A stretch of DNA of 64,000 bases. Origin: Candidatus Rokuibacteriota bacterium (GTDB lineage Bacteria > Methylomirabilota > Methylomirabilia > Rokubacteriales > CSP1-6). Below, piece after piece: positions 28,129-37,707 of the stretch (position 1 is its first letter; the number at the start of each line of letters is the position of its first letter). The position numbers were made by a program, and so were the translations under genes. The DNA is taken from NCBI GenBank assembly GCA_003220535.1, contig QHSU01000065.1, positions 1-64,000 on the forward strand, in the 5' to 3' direction. The notes below the pieces were generated by a model that had not been told where the DNA came from, did no database searches, and saw only the letters and a program-made list of their open reading frames with translations.

Positions 28129-28851
28129 GTGGCGCTGCTCGAGCTCCAGGGGATCGTCGTCGGCTACGTCGAAGGCATCGACATCCTGAACGACGTCCAC
28201 CTCGGTGTCGCCCGTGGCACCGTGACCGGCGTCATCGGTCCGAACGGCGCCGGAAAATCGACGCTCCTCAAGACGATCTTTGGATTCCTCCATCCGAGCC
28301 GGGGCCGAATCGTCCTGGACGGGCGCGAGATCCATCACCTGGCGCCGCACACGCTCAAGCGGTCGGGTATCGGCTACGTGCCGCAGGGCGCGAACATCTT
28401 CCCCCAGCTCACGGTACAGGAAAATCTCGAGCTCGGGGCCTGGGTGTTCCGGCACGACCGGGCGCGTGTCGCCGGGATGCTGGAGCGCGCCTACGACGCC
28501 TTTCCGCGTCTCGGCGACAAGCGCCGGCTCCGCGCCACGGTGCTCTCCGGCGGAGAGGCGAAGATGCTCTCGGTCGCCAAGGAGCTCGTGACCGCGCCGA
28601 GCTTGCTCCTGGTCGACGAGCCATCGGCGGGCCTGGCGCCGCGAATCGCCGAGCAGGTCTACGAGCGGCTGCGCGAGGTCCAGGCCGCCGGCGTGACGAT
28701 CCTTCTCGTCGATCAGAACATCACGAAGGCCGTCGAGATCTCGGACTACCTCTACATGCTCGAGATCGGGCGCGTGCGACGGGAGGGTCCGCGCCAGGCC
28801 TTCGCCGATCAGCTCCGCGAGATCATCCGCGACTCGCTCCTCGGAGCCTGA
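28129..28851 (+). CDS. livF: branched-chain amino acid-type ABC transporter ATP-binding protein LivF
   Basis: GPNGAGKSTLLKTIFGFL, LSGGEAKMLSVAKEL, LLVDEPSAGLAP. Confidence 0.9.
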   Translation: MALLELQGIVVGYVEGIDILNDVHLGVARGTVTGVIGPNGAGKSTLLKTIFGFLHPSRGRIVLDGREIHHLAPHTLKRSGIGYVPQGANIFPQLTVQENLELGAWVFRHDRARVAGMLERAYDAFPRLGDKRRLRATVLSGGEAKMLSVAKELVTAPSLLLVDEPSAGLAPRIAEQVYERLREVQAAGVTILLVDQNITKAVEISDYLYMLEIGRVRREGPRQAFADQLREIIRDSLLGA

Positions 28852-28924
28852 CCTGCCGCGTGTCCTTCGCCGCCTCGCGTGGTGCCTGCTGGCGTACGCG
28901 GCGCTGGCATGGCTGCCGTGGGCG

Positions 28925-29827
28925 ATGTCGGAGTACCACACCCACGTGCTGGCCACGAGCCTCTACTACGTCATCCTCGCCATCGGCTGGAACCTGCTCG
29001 CCGGCTACACCGGGCAGTTCTCGCTGGCGCACCATACGTTCGCCGGGATCGGCGCCTACACCTCGGCCCTGCTCGTCCTGTACGCGCACGTGCCGATCCT
29101 CGTGGGCATCGCGGCTGGGGTCGTCGTGGCGGCCGCGATCGGCTACGGCCTCGGCACACTGTGCCTGAGGATGCGCGCGATCTACCTGGCGCTCGCCACC
29201 TGGGCCTTCGCCGAGTCGATGCGGCTCTTCATCACGGTCGAGTACGAGATCACCCGGGGCGACCTCGGCCTGGCGACGCCGTTCCTCTTCGCGACGCCCC
29301 GTCCCACCGCGTACTACTACCTCTTCCTCGCCCTCGCGCTGGCGGCCGTCCTCGCCGCGCGCGAGATCATCGACTCTCGGGTCGGCGCGTACATGCGATC
29401 GATCCGGGATGACGAGGAGGCGGCGGCCGTCATGGGCGTGGATACCTTCAAGTGGAAGCGGTTCGTCTTCGCCGTTTCGGCCGTCTTCGCGGCGGTCGCC
29501 GGCGGGTTCCAGGGCCACTACGTCGGCCTGCTGTCGCCGACGCCGATGAAGTTCAACGAGATGGCCATGGTGGTCGTCATGGTGATCGTGGGTGGTCTCC
29601 GGACGTTCGCCGGACCGATCCTGGGTGCGGTGTTCATCGAGGTGCTGTCGGAGGCGCTGCGGGCCTGGGGCGAGATCCGCATGGTGCTCTTCGCTCTGCT
29701 CGTGATCGTCATCGCCCGCGGCTACCCGGGAGGGCTGGCGGGCATCGGTCGCGGGCTCGGCCAGCGGCTAGCGGCGCGCATCCCGGCCCTGGCGCCGGTC
29801 TTCACACCCCGCCGGCAATGGGACTGA
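28925..29827 (+). CDS. livM: branched-chain amino acid-type ABC permease LivM (N-terminus may extend upstream)
   Basis: LAGYTGQFSLAHHTFAGIGAYTSALL...; upstream in-frame sequence RRLAWCLLAYAALAWLPWAM looks like the first TM helix. Confidence 0.85.
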   Translation: MSEYHTHVLATSLYYVILAIGWNLLAGYTGQFSLAHHTFAGIGAYTSALLVLYAHVPILVGIAAGVVVAAAIGYGLGTLCLRMRAIYLALATWAFAESMRLFITVEYEITRGDLGLATPFLFATPRPTAYYYLFLALALAAVLAAREIIDSRVGAYMRSIRDDEEAAAVMGVDTFKWKRFVFAVSAVFAAVAGGFQGHYVGLLSPTPMKFNEMAMVVVMVIVGGLRTFAGPILGAVFIEVLSEALRAWGEIRMVLFALLVIVIARGYPGGLAGIGRGLGQRLAARIPALAPVFTPRRQWD

Positions 29828-29856
29828 CGGCAGTGCGAGCCGAAGCCGTTCGCCCT

Positions 29857-30060
29857 TCAGATCCGAGAATCGTCAACGAGCGCCAGCGCCTGCTTCGGGC
29901 AGCGCCGTACGGCTTCCTCCACGCGGGCCCGCAACGTCTCGGGCGGCTGCTCCGTGCGCAGATAGAGCCGGTCGTCGCCGCGCACCTCGAAAACCTCGGG
30001 CACCAGACGCATGCACACCGCGTTGCTCTCGCAGAGAGCGTAGTCGACGACCACTCGCAT
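29857..30060 (-). CDS. small ferredoxin ([3Fe-4S]/[4Fe-4S] type)
   Basis: MRVVVDYALCESNAVCMRLVPEVFEV...RCPKQALALVDD. Confidence 0.82.
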   Translation of the reverse strand: MRVVVDYALCESNAVCMRLVPEVFEVRGDDRLYLRTEQPPETLRARVEEAVRRCPKQALALVDDSRI

Positions 30061-30182
30061 GTCAGGCCTCCCGCCGATCTGCCGGATCTGAAGGCTCGCC
30101 TTGACCCGAGTGTAGCGAATGCGGTACTCGGAGGGGAGCCAGAGTCCGGGCGCCCGAGCTCGATCCACCGGAGGCAGACGCG

Positions 30183-31424
30183 ATGAGCGAGATCCCCGCG
30201 CCGACGACCACGCTGACCCTCGACGAGGTCAACCCGGCCAGCTTCGACTTCTGGCTTCGGGACGACATCCACGGCGCGATGGCCCGCCTGCGTCACGAGC
30301 GGCCGATCGCCTGGCACCAGCATCCTGACTCGGGCCGGGGGTTCTGGTCCCTGACCCGGTTCGACGATGTCGCCGCCGCCAGCCGCGACTGGGAGACGTT
30401 CAGCTCGGCCTACGGGATCCAGGTGATGACCGACCCGGAGGACGCCGCGCGGATCGGGATCCGGTCGATGATCTCCACGGATCCACCGAAGCACACGAAG
30501 CTCAGGGCGATCGTCAATCGAGGTTTCACCCCCCGCATGGTGGCGAAGGCCGAGGACTCGGTGCGGCGTCGGGCGCGCGAGATCGTCGACGCCGTGGCTC
30601 CCAGGGGCGAGATCGAGTTCGTCTCGGAGGTGTCGTCTGTTCTCCCGGTGGCCATCATCTGCGACATGGTGGGCGTGCCCGACGCCGATCGGCCGCGTCT
30701 GCTCGATCTCACCAACCGCCTCCTGGCCGGCGGCGACGCCGAGTACGGCGGAACGAAAGAGTCGCTCGTGCAGGCGGGCCACGAGCTCCGCGACTATGGG
30801 CTATGGCTCGGTCGCAGCCGCCTGGAGCATCCTCAGGAGGACATCGCGACGACGCTCGTCCACGCCGAGATGGACGGCGAGGCGCTGCCGCCGGAGGACC
30901 TGGGACCGTTCATCCTCTTGCTCATAGCCGCGGGCAACGAGACGACGCGCAACGCGATCAGCCACGGGCTCTGGGCGCTCACGACTTTCCCGGACGAGAA
31001 GCGCCGATGGCTCGACGACCTGGAGGGCCACGCCGCCACCGCGGCTGAGGAGATCGTCCGCTGGGCGAGCCCGCTGCTGCACATGCGGCGGACGCTGACG
31101 CGCGACGTCTCGTTCGGCGGAGTCGAGATGCGCAAAGGCGAGAAGGTCGCGATGTGGTACGTGTCCGCCAACCGCGACGAGACGCACTTCGAGGATCCGT
31201 ACCGCTTCGACATCACTCGGGAGCCGAATCACCAGGGCGGCTTCGGGACCGGCGGGCCGCACTTCTGCCTCGGCGCCCACCTCGCCCGGCGCGAAGTCGT
31301 CGTGATGATGAGGGAGCTGCTGCGGCGCCTGCCCGACATCGAAGCCACGGGCAAGCCGGAAAAGCTCCGCTCGAACTTCATACACGGCATCAAGCGGCTG
31401 CCGGCCGCGTTCAAGCCGGTCTAG
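30183..31424 (+). CDS. cytochrome P450
   Basis: I-helix AAGNETTRN, heme loop FGTGGPHFCLGAHLAR. Confidence 0.95.
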   Translation: MSEIPAPTTTLTLDEVNPASFDFWLRDDIHGAMARLRHERPIAWHQHPDSGRGFWSLTRFDDVAAASRDWETFSSAYGIQVMTDPEDAARIGIRSMISTDPPKHTKLRAIVNRGFTPRMVAKAEDSVRRRAREIVDAVAPRGEIEFVSEVSSVLPVAIICDMVGVPDADRPRLLDLTNRLLAGGDAEYGGTKESLVQAGHELRDYGLWLGRSRLEHPQEDIATTLVHAEMDGEALPPEDLGPFILLLIAAGNETTRNAISHGLWALTTFPDEKRRWLDDLEGHAATAAEEIVRWASPLLHMRRTLTRDVSFGGVEMRKGEKVAMWYVSANRDETHFEDPYRFDITREPNHQGGFGTGGPHFCLGAHLARREVVVMMRELLRRLPDIEATGKPEKLRSNFIHGIKRLPAAFKPV

Positions 31425-31427
31425 CGC

Positions 31428-32318
31428 CTACACGCTACGCTCGCGCTCGCCGAAGAGTCCGGTGGGCCGGAACACGAGCAGCGCGATCAGCAGCAGGAAG
31501 CCGTAGAGGTCCTTGTAGGCTGCCGAGAGGAACACCGAGCCCAGCGCCTCGATCACGCCGAGGAGCACGCCGCCCACGATGCTGCCAAGGACCGAGCCGA
31601 GCCCGCCGATCACGATGATCTCGAAGCCCTTGAAGGTCGAGATGGCGCCGTTCTCCGGGTAGACGAGGAAGTCGGGCGCCAGGAGCGCGCCGGCCGCGGC
31701 CGCCAGCGCCACACCGATGCCGAACGCCAGCATGTCCAGACGGAGCACATCGATCCCGGCGGTCTGGATGCCGACGCGATTCTGGGCGGCGCCGCGGAGC
31801 GCGCGGCCGAGCCAGGTCTTCTTGATCACCAGATAGAAGAGGCTGAGAAGGACGAGCGTGGCGATCAGCGCCACGAAGCGGTTGCCCGAGATGGGCAGCG
31901 TTCCGAGCGTCATCGGGCGCGCATAGTCGGGCGGCGCGTACTGGTTCGGGCCCCCCAGGACGATCGCCAGGTTCCGGAAGAAGACCATGAGAGCGATCGT
32001 GATGATCGTCGCGTACTCGTCGCGCCGCTCGATGCCGCCCACGAACATCGGTCGCAGGAGAAATCGCTGGACGACCAGCCCGAGGAGGAACACGGCGCCC
32101 ATCGACAGCGGGAGCGCGACGTACCAGAGCCGGGGGCCGAGCAGGTTCACGATCAGGGCGTACTGCACGTAGCTGCCGATCATGTAGAACTCGCCCATCC
32201 CCCAGTTGATCATCTTCATGATGCTGTAGATGAAGGTGATCCCGAGGGCCATCAGGCTGTAGATCACGCCGATGACCACGCCCGAGAGCAAGTACTGCGA
32301 GAAGAGGTGTGCGTCCAC
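31428..32318 (-). CDS. livH: branched-chain amino acid-type ABC permease LivH
   Basis: LLSGVVIGVIYSLMALGITFIYSIMKMINWGMGEFYMIGSY. Confidence 0.92.
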   Translation of the reverse strand: MDAHLFSQYLLSGVVIGVIYSLMALGITFIYSIMKMINWGMGEFYMIGSYVQYALIVNLLGPRLWYVALPLSMGAVFLLGLVVQRFLLRPMFVGGIERRDEYATIITIALMVFFRNLAIVLGGPNQYAPPDYARPMTLGTLPISGNRFVALIATLVLLSLFYLVIKKTWLGRALRGAAQNRVGIQTAGIDVLRLDMLAFGIGVALAAAAGALLAPDFLVYPENGAISTFKGFEIIVIGGLGSVLGSIVGGVLLGVIEALGSVFLSAAYKDLYGFLLLIALLVFRPTGLFGERERSV

Positions 32319-32336
32319 CGCGGAGGCGTTTCGGCC

Positions 32337-33545
32337 TCAGCGCTTCGGTCCCGCCACCCAGTCTCCTGTCTTGAGCTCCGGCGGATAGACGATCTTGACG
32401 TCGGTGAACGGCATCTCCGGCTTCGTGTACTGGGTGACGAGCATCGGCGGCGTCCACTGCTGCCAGTACGGCCCCTCGCCACGCGAGAAGCTGATCGTCC
32501 CGTTCCAGCCTTCGAACTTCCCGGCCAGGAGCGCCTTCACCAGCTCGTCGATGTTGTCGCTCTTGGCGGCGTTCAGCGCGTCGGCCAGGAGGACCACCTG
32601 GGCGTACCCGTTGAGGGCGCCGTAGATCGGATCCTCCTTGAACTCGGCCATGTACTTCTTGCGGAACGCCTCGCCGCGCGCGGTCAGCCTCATCGTCGGG
32701 TGGTAGTACACGATGAAGGCGGCCCACGTGCCCTTCTCGCCGAGGTTCTTCCAGTACTCGGGTCGCGCGGGCGCGTCGTAGGAGATGAGCATCGGCACGG
32801 CTGGGTGCAGTCCCACGTCGTACGCTTGCTTGATGATCAGGTACATCGGGGTGCCGATGCCGCCGTTGAGGAGCAGGTCGGGCTTCCAGCTCTTGATCTC
32901 GAGGAGCTGCGGGGTGAGATCGACCACCGCCCGGTCGAAGATGATCGTCTTGAGCTCGGCGCCCGGGTGCATCGCCGCGAAGGCCTTCTTGGTTTCGTCC
33001 ACCAGCCCCACGCCGTAGTCCGTGTTCTCGGTGATCAGCGCGACCCGCTTGAAGCCGCGGTCCTTGGCCCAGCGCGTCCACATCTGGCAACGGTCGGGGT
33101 CGATCACGTGCGTGCGGAAGGTGTAGTTCAGGTGCTTCTCCGTGATCTGGCGCGCCGAGGCCTGAGTGGAGAAGACCGGGACCTTGAACTGCTCGGCGAG
33201 CGCCTGCACCGCCGTCATCACCGAGCTGTGGAACTGGCCGACGACCGCGACCGCCTGGTCCTGGGTGGCGAGCTTGCGGAATCCAGCCGACCCCTTCTCC
33301 GGCGTGCCGGCGTCGTCCTCGATGACCAGCTCGATCTTTCGCCCGCCGAGGACGCCGCCACGCGCGTTGACGTCCTCGGCGCCCATCTTGGCGCCGCGGA
33401 CGATGAACTGTCCGGCGGCCGCGTCGCCGGGCGGTGAGAGCGGCGTGAGGACGCCGATCTTCACGGGCTTCTGGGCGAGGGCGGGCACGGTGAGCCCGAC
33501 GACCAGCAGCGCTGCCAGCAGAGTAATTCGAGCTCGTCCAATCAT
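32337..33545 (-). CDS. ABC transporter substrate-binding protein (LivK-like)
   Basis: signal peptide, VKIGVLTPLSPPGDAAAGQFIVRGAKMGAEDVNARGGVLGGRKIELVIEDDAG. Confidence 0.92.
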   Translation of the reverse strand: MIGRARITLLAALLVVGLTVPALAQKPVKIGVLTPLSPPGDAAAGQFIVRGAKMGAEDVNARGGVLGGRKIELVIEDDAGTPEKGSAGFRKLATQDQAVAVVGQFHSSVMTAVQALAEQFKVPVFSTQASARQITEKHLNYTFRTHVIDPDRCQMWTRWAKDRGFKRVALITENTDYGVGLVDETKKAFAAMHPGAELKTIIFDRAVVDLTPQLLEIKSWKPDLLLNGGIGTPMYLIIKQAYDVGLHPAVPMLISYDAPARPEYWKNLGEKGTWAAFIVYYHPTMRLTARGEAFRKKYMAEFKEDPIYGALNGYAQVVLLADALNAAKSDNIDELVKALLAGKFEGWNGTISFSRGEGPYWQQWTPPMLVTQYTKPEMPFTDVKIVYPPELKTGDWVAGPKR

Positions 33546-33753
33546 GGTGATCCTCCACCGAGGGCATGTGTGCGGCGCCGAGCGGCCCTCATGCTATGCG
33601 GGCCCTCGCCCAGCGTCAATACGCTCGCGGTCGCCTACGTCGCGAGGCGCACGCGGTATCCGGATGGCTCGAAATCGAGGCATTCCGCACCGGCTCCGCC
33701 GACGTCGGCGTGCTAGAGTTCGGGCCGCCACGACGCATGCGAGGGAGGCGTGA

Positions 33754-34512
33754 ATGTACCGAGACATCGTGTGGGAACAGACGGAGAACGTCGTCGTCAT
33801 CACGCTCAATCGACCGAGAGTCCTGAACGCGCTCAACCGCGCGCTCAAGGGCGAGCTCGGCGATGCGCTCACGCGCATCAAGGGCGACCCGGAGATCCGC
33901 GCCGTGATCCTCACCGGCGCCGGCGATCAGGCCTTCAGTGCGGGCCAGGACCTCACCGAGACGAAGGACATGAGCGGCCCGGAAGCCGAGGAGTGGGTGC
34001 GCGAGTACGAGCTTCTCTACGATCGCGTTCGGATGCTCGACGTGCCCGTGATCGCCGCGGTGAACGGTTGGGCGATGGGCGCCGGCTGCCAGCTGGCGCT
34101 TCTGGCCGACATCCGGATTTCGTCCGAGAACGCGCGGTACGGGATGCCGGAGATCCGGGACGGAATTCCGGCCGTCTTCGGCCTCGAGCTGCTCTGGAAC
34201 ACGATCGGGATGAGCCGCGGGCTCTACCTCGTCCTGAGCGGCGAGTCGCTCGACGCACGCCAGGCGCAGGAGGCGGGTTTGACGGTCAAGGTCGTCCCGC
34301 GGAGCCGGCTCCTGACCGAGGCCACCGAGCTCGCGCGGACGATGGCGGCGTACGCGCCGATCGCGATGAAGCAGAACAAGCAGTACGCGCGCCGGAGGAC
34401 CGAGGCGGATTTCCGAGCCTGCGCCAGGTTCTGCGAGAGCGCGCACCACGCGTCGTTCGCGGCCGGCGACGCCAAGCGTGGCATGGAAGCATTCCTCGCG
34501 AAACGGCGCTGA
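33754..34512 (+). CDS. enoyl-CoA hydratase/isomerase family protein
   Basis: VVVITLNRPRVLNALNRALKGELGDAL...FSAGQDLTE...NGWAMGAGCQLALLADIRI. Confidence 0.9.
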   Translation: MYRDIVWEQTENVVVITLNRPRVLNALNRALKGELGDALTRIKGDPEIRAVILTGAGDQAFSAGQDLTETKDMSGPEAEEWVREYELLYDRVRMLDVPVIAAVNGWAMGAGCQLALLADIRISSENARYGMPEIRDGIPAVFGLELLWNTIGMSRGLYLVLSGESLDARQAQEAGLTVKVVPRSRLLTEATELARTMAAYAPIAMKQNKQYARRRTEADFRACARFCESAHHASFAAGDAKRGMEAFLAKRR

Positions 34513-34528
34513 CGCCTCCCGGCAGGGC

Positions 34529-35650
34529 TCAGGGCTGTCGCGTCCACTCCTTCAAGAGTCTCTCGTCGATCTCCACGCCGAGCCCCGGACCGTCGAGAGC
34601 CAGGATCTCGCCGTGCGCGTACTGCACGGGCCGGCGTGCCACGTCTCCGGCGAGGAGCAACGGGCCGAACAGCTCGCAGCCCCACGTCACCGGCGCCGCC
34701 GCCAGCGCCACCTGGAGATAGGCGGCCGTGCCGAGCGACGTCTCGATCATGCAGCCGACGTAGCAGCTCATCCCCGCCGCTTCGGCGATGCGCGCGACGG
34801 CCATGGCGCCGAGAATGCCAGCCGACTTCGTGAGCTTGAGCGCGAGGATGCTCACGCCGCCGAGGCGTGCGATCGCCAGCGCATCGTGGGTCGAGCAGCA
34901 CGCCTCGTCGGCCATGATCGGCACCTTCACCGCCCGCGCGATCTCGGCCAAGCCCTCCCGATCCCATCGCCCGAGCGGTTGCTCGACGAAGTCTAGGCCG
35001 TAGGGCTCGAGCGCGCGGATGGCCTGGAGCGCGGTCGACCGGTCCCAGCCCTGGTTGGCGTCGACGCGGAGGGAGACGTCGGGCCCGACGGCCTCCCGCA
35101 GTCGCCTGACGCGCTCGACGTCGTGGGCGACCGGATGCGCGGCCGTCTTGATCTTGAAGATGCGATGGCCCAGCGCGACTTTCTCGCGCGCCTCGGCGAC
35201 CTCGGCGTCCGAGCTCTCGACCGCGAGCGACCACGAGAGCGGCACGCTCTCGCGCACGCGCCCGCCGAGCAGGCGGTGCACGGGAACGCCGAGCGCTTTG
35301 CCGTTGAGGTCCCAGAGCGCCATCTCGACGGCGGCGCGCGCGAAGGGATTGCCCTGGACGCGACGCGCCATCTCTCGGCTCAGCGCCTCGATCCGGGTGG
35401 CGTCACGGCCGGGGAGCCACGGCGCGATGTAGCGCTCGATCGTCACCGCCACCGATTCCGACGACTCCTCGCTCCAGGTCGGGCCCCCGAGGCACGCGGC
35501 CTCGCCCCAGCCGGTGAGGCCATCGGTCGTCTCGACGCGGACGAAGGCGAAATTCACTGCTTCCAGCGTGGTGAAGGACATCTTGTGCGGGCGCTTGACC
35601 GGGATATCGGCGAGGATCACGCGGACGTCGGCGATCTTCACGGAGCTCAC
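34529..35650 (-). CDS. mandelate racemase/muconate lactonizing enzyme family protein
   Basis: VKIADVRVILADIPVKRPHKMSF...FKIKTAAH...LRVDANQGWD...VEQPL...MADEACCS. Confidence 0.9.
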   Translation of the reverse strand: MSSVKIADVRVILADIPVKRPHKMSFTTLEAVNFAFVRVETTDGLTGWGEAACLGGPTWSEESSESVAVTIERYIAPWLPGRDATRIEALSREMARRVQGNPFARAAVEMALWDLNGKALGVPVHRLLGGRVRESVPLSWSLAVESSDAEVAEAREKVALGHRIFKIKTAAHPVAHDVERVRRLREAVGPDVSLRVDANQGWDRSTALQAIRALEPYGLDFVEQPLGRWDREGLAEIARAVKVPIMADEACCSTHDALAIARLGGVSILALKLTKSAGILGAMAVARIAEAAGMSCYVGCMIETSLGTAAYLQVALAAAPVTWGCELFGPLLLAGDVARRPVQYAHGEILALDGPGLGVEIDERLLKEWTRQP

Positions 35651-36807
35651 TCGGCGTCCGGGGTCGCTTCGTGAGCGGCGCCCGCGCGGTCGAACCGAGC
35701 GGGATCGAAGAGCGAAAGATCGAGAGACGGCTTGCCGTCGAGCAGCCACTCCGCGACGTAGCGGCCGGTGGCGGGCGAATGCTGGAAACCGTGGCCACCG
35801 AACCCGACCGCCAGGAAGAATCCCTCGACACCAGGCGCCCAGCCGATGATGGCGTGATCGTCTGGCGTGAGCGGCCTGAGCCCGGCCCAGCCGCCGGCGA
35901 TGCGCGCGTCGCCGATGATCGGCAGCCGCTGGATCGCTTTCTGCACCGCGTCTTCGACTTTGCCCCAGTCCATCGGGACATCGAAATCCTCGCCGATGTC
36001 CTCGACGTCTCCCGGGCTCAGCAGCACCTGCTCCATTTCCTTCCTGAAGTAGAAGCCACTGGTGACGTCGGTGGTCAGCGGCACCGGCCCGGGAATCGCC
36101 GGGAAGGGCTCGGTGAAGAAGATGTGGCGGCGTCTTGGATGCACGGGCAGCTCGACGCCCGCGAGCCTCGCGACGCGCGCCGCCGACGGCCCGGCGGCGT
36201 TGATCACCAGGGGCGCGGCGATCGCCCCGGCCGAGGTCGTCACTCCGCTCACTCGGCCCTGCGCCCGCTCGAGCGACACGACGCGGACGCCCTCGACGAT
36301 CTTCACACCGAGCTCGCGCGCGCGCCGGGCGAAGCCGGCCGTCACCTCGGCCGGACCGGCGAGCCCGTCGCCGGGCCCCCACACCGCCGCGATCAGGTCG
36401 TCCACACGGAGGGCGGGCACGAGCTTCCGAGCGTCGTCCGGAGTGATCACTCGCACGTCGGCGCCGAGCTGCCGCTGGAGCGCGATCCGCTTCTCGAATC
36501 CGCGCAGATGCTTGGCTTCGGCGATGAGAAAGAGGTAGCCGATCTTCTTGTAGCCGGGGTCGACACCGAACTCGTCCTGGAACCGCTCGAACACCCGGAT
36601 CGCCTCGAGCGAGAACCGGATCTCGGTCTCGGTGGGGAACTGAACGCGAATGCCGCCGGCCGCTTTGCTGGTGGTCCCCGAGCCTACCGTCTCGCGCTCC
36701 ACGACGACGACGTCTGCGAGGCCACGCCGCGCGAGGTGGTAGGCGATGCTGCAGCCGACCACGCCGCCGCCGATCACCACCGCGCTCGCTGTCTTCGGCA
36801 GGTCCAT
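35647..36807 (-). CDS. NAD(P)/FAD-dependent oxidoreductase (DadA/sarcosine oxidase-like)
   Basis: ASAVVIGGGVVGCSIAYHLARRGLADVVVVERETVGSGTTSKAAGGIR. Confidence 0.88.
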   Translation of the reverse strand: MDLPKTASAVVIGGGVVGCSIAYHLARRGLADVVVVERETVGSGTTSKAAGGIRVQFPTETEIRFSLEAIRVFERFQDEFGVDPGYKKIGYLFLIAEAKHLRGFEKRIALQRQLGADVRVITPDDARKLVPALRVDDLIAAVWGPGDGLAGPAEVTAGFARRARELGVKIVEGVRVVSLERAQGRVSGVTTSAGAIAAPLVINAAGPSAARVARLAGVELPVHPRRRHIFFTEPFPAIPGPVPLTTDVTSGFYFRKEMEQVLLSPGDVEDIGEDFDVPMDWGKVEDAVQKAIQRLPIIGDARIAGGWAGLRPLTPDDHAIIGWAPGVEGFFLAVGFGGHGFQHSPATGRYVAEWLLDGKPSLDLSLFDPARFDRAGAAHEATPDAE

Positions 36808-36955
36808 GGGCCCTCTCGTCTCGTGTCGGAGTGGAAGGGCTCCGATTGTACCGCGACTCGAGACGGGTGGCCGTACGAGCTCGAGATCGACAAGCGCTCC
36901 GCGCGGGCTTGTCTTCACCGCGAGCAATGCACAACGAAACGGGGTCTCCGCGTCG

Positions 36956-37054
36956 TTTTCTGAAGTGCACGTCTGGCGAATGAAGAACGGAAAGGCGACC
37001 GACTTTCGCGAGTTTCAGGGCGACGAGCAGCGGGAGGATCGGTTCTGGTCTTGA
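36956..37054 (+). pseudogene. C-terminal remnant of SnoaL-like/NTF2-like protein
   Basis: FSEVHVWRMKNGKATDFREFQGDEQREDRFWS*; no intact upstream part. Confidence 0.5.
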
Positions 37055-37129
37055 GCTCTTCTGGGGAAGGGCCGCGAGAGGTGACGACGCGCCGCTTGTC
37101 CGTCAAACGCGGCCGCATCGATGTTGTTC

Positions 37130-37294
37130 AACGCCGGTGTCGCTGCGCGGAAGGGCTCTCGCGCCTATGGCGCAACAGGCCGGTCTGCCCCGCTCGGCCA
37201 ACTGCCGAGCCTCGAGACGTGGCGGCTGTTTGCTGCTGCCAAGAAACGGTTCGATCCAGCCAACGTACTGACTCCCGTCACAGGAATATTCTGA
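37130..37294 (+). pseudogene. C-terminal remnant of FAD-linked oxidase (glycolate oxidase-like)
   Basis: FNAGVAARKGSRAYGATGRSAPLGQLPSLETWRLFAAAKKRFDPANVLTPVTGIF*. Confidence 0.55.
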
Positions 37295-37320
37295 CGCTGC
37301 GACCGCCCGCGGACCCGGCC

Positions 37321-37707
37321 TCAGCGAAGGCGCGCGATCAGCTCGCGGTCGGCCGGCGGGAACTCGAACTCCCCGAGACGCTCTGCCGCCACCCACGCCA
37401 TGGTCTGAGACTCACGGGGCTCGATCGTCCCAGACTCGAGCCGGCAACGGTAGAAGTGAATCACGACCGTCCGCTCCGGGTATGCCCACCGGACCGTCTC
37501 GACCCGCTCGCCGACGATGAAGCTTGCCGCCAGCTCCTCGACGAGCTCGCGACGGAGCGCCTCTTCCAGCGACTCGCCCGGTTCGCGCTTGCCCCCCGGA
37601 AACTCCCAGAGGCCGGCGAGGTGCGAGTGGCCGTGGCGCCGGGTGATCAGGTAGCGGCCCGCCTCGTCCTGGATCAAAGCGGCCACGACCTCGACGAGAC
37701 TAGGCAC
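37321..37707 (-). CDS. mutT: MutT/Nudix hydrolase (8-oxo-dGTP diphosphatase-like)
   Basis: Nudix box GGKREPGESLEEALRRELVEEL. Confidence 0.88.
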   Translation of the reverse strand: MPSLVEVVAALIQDEAGRYLITRRHGHSHLAGLWEFPGGKREPGESLEEALRRELVEELAASFIVGERVETVRWAYPERTVVIHFYRCRLESGTIEPRESQTMAWVAAERLGEFEFPPADRELIARLR

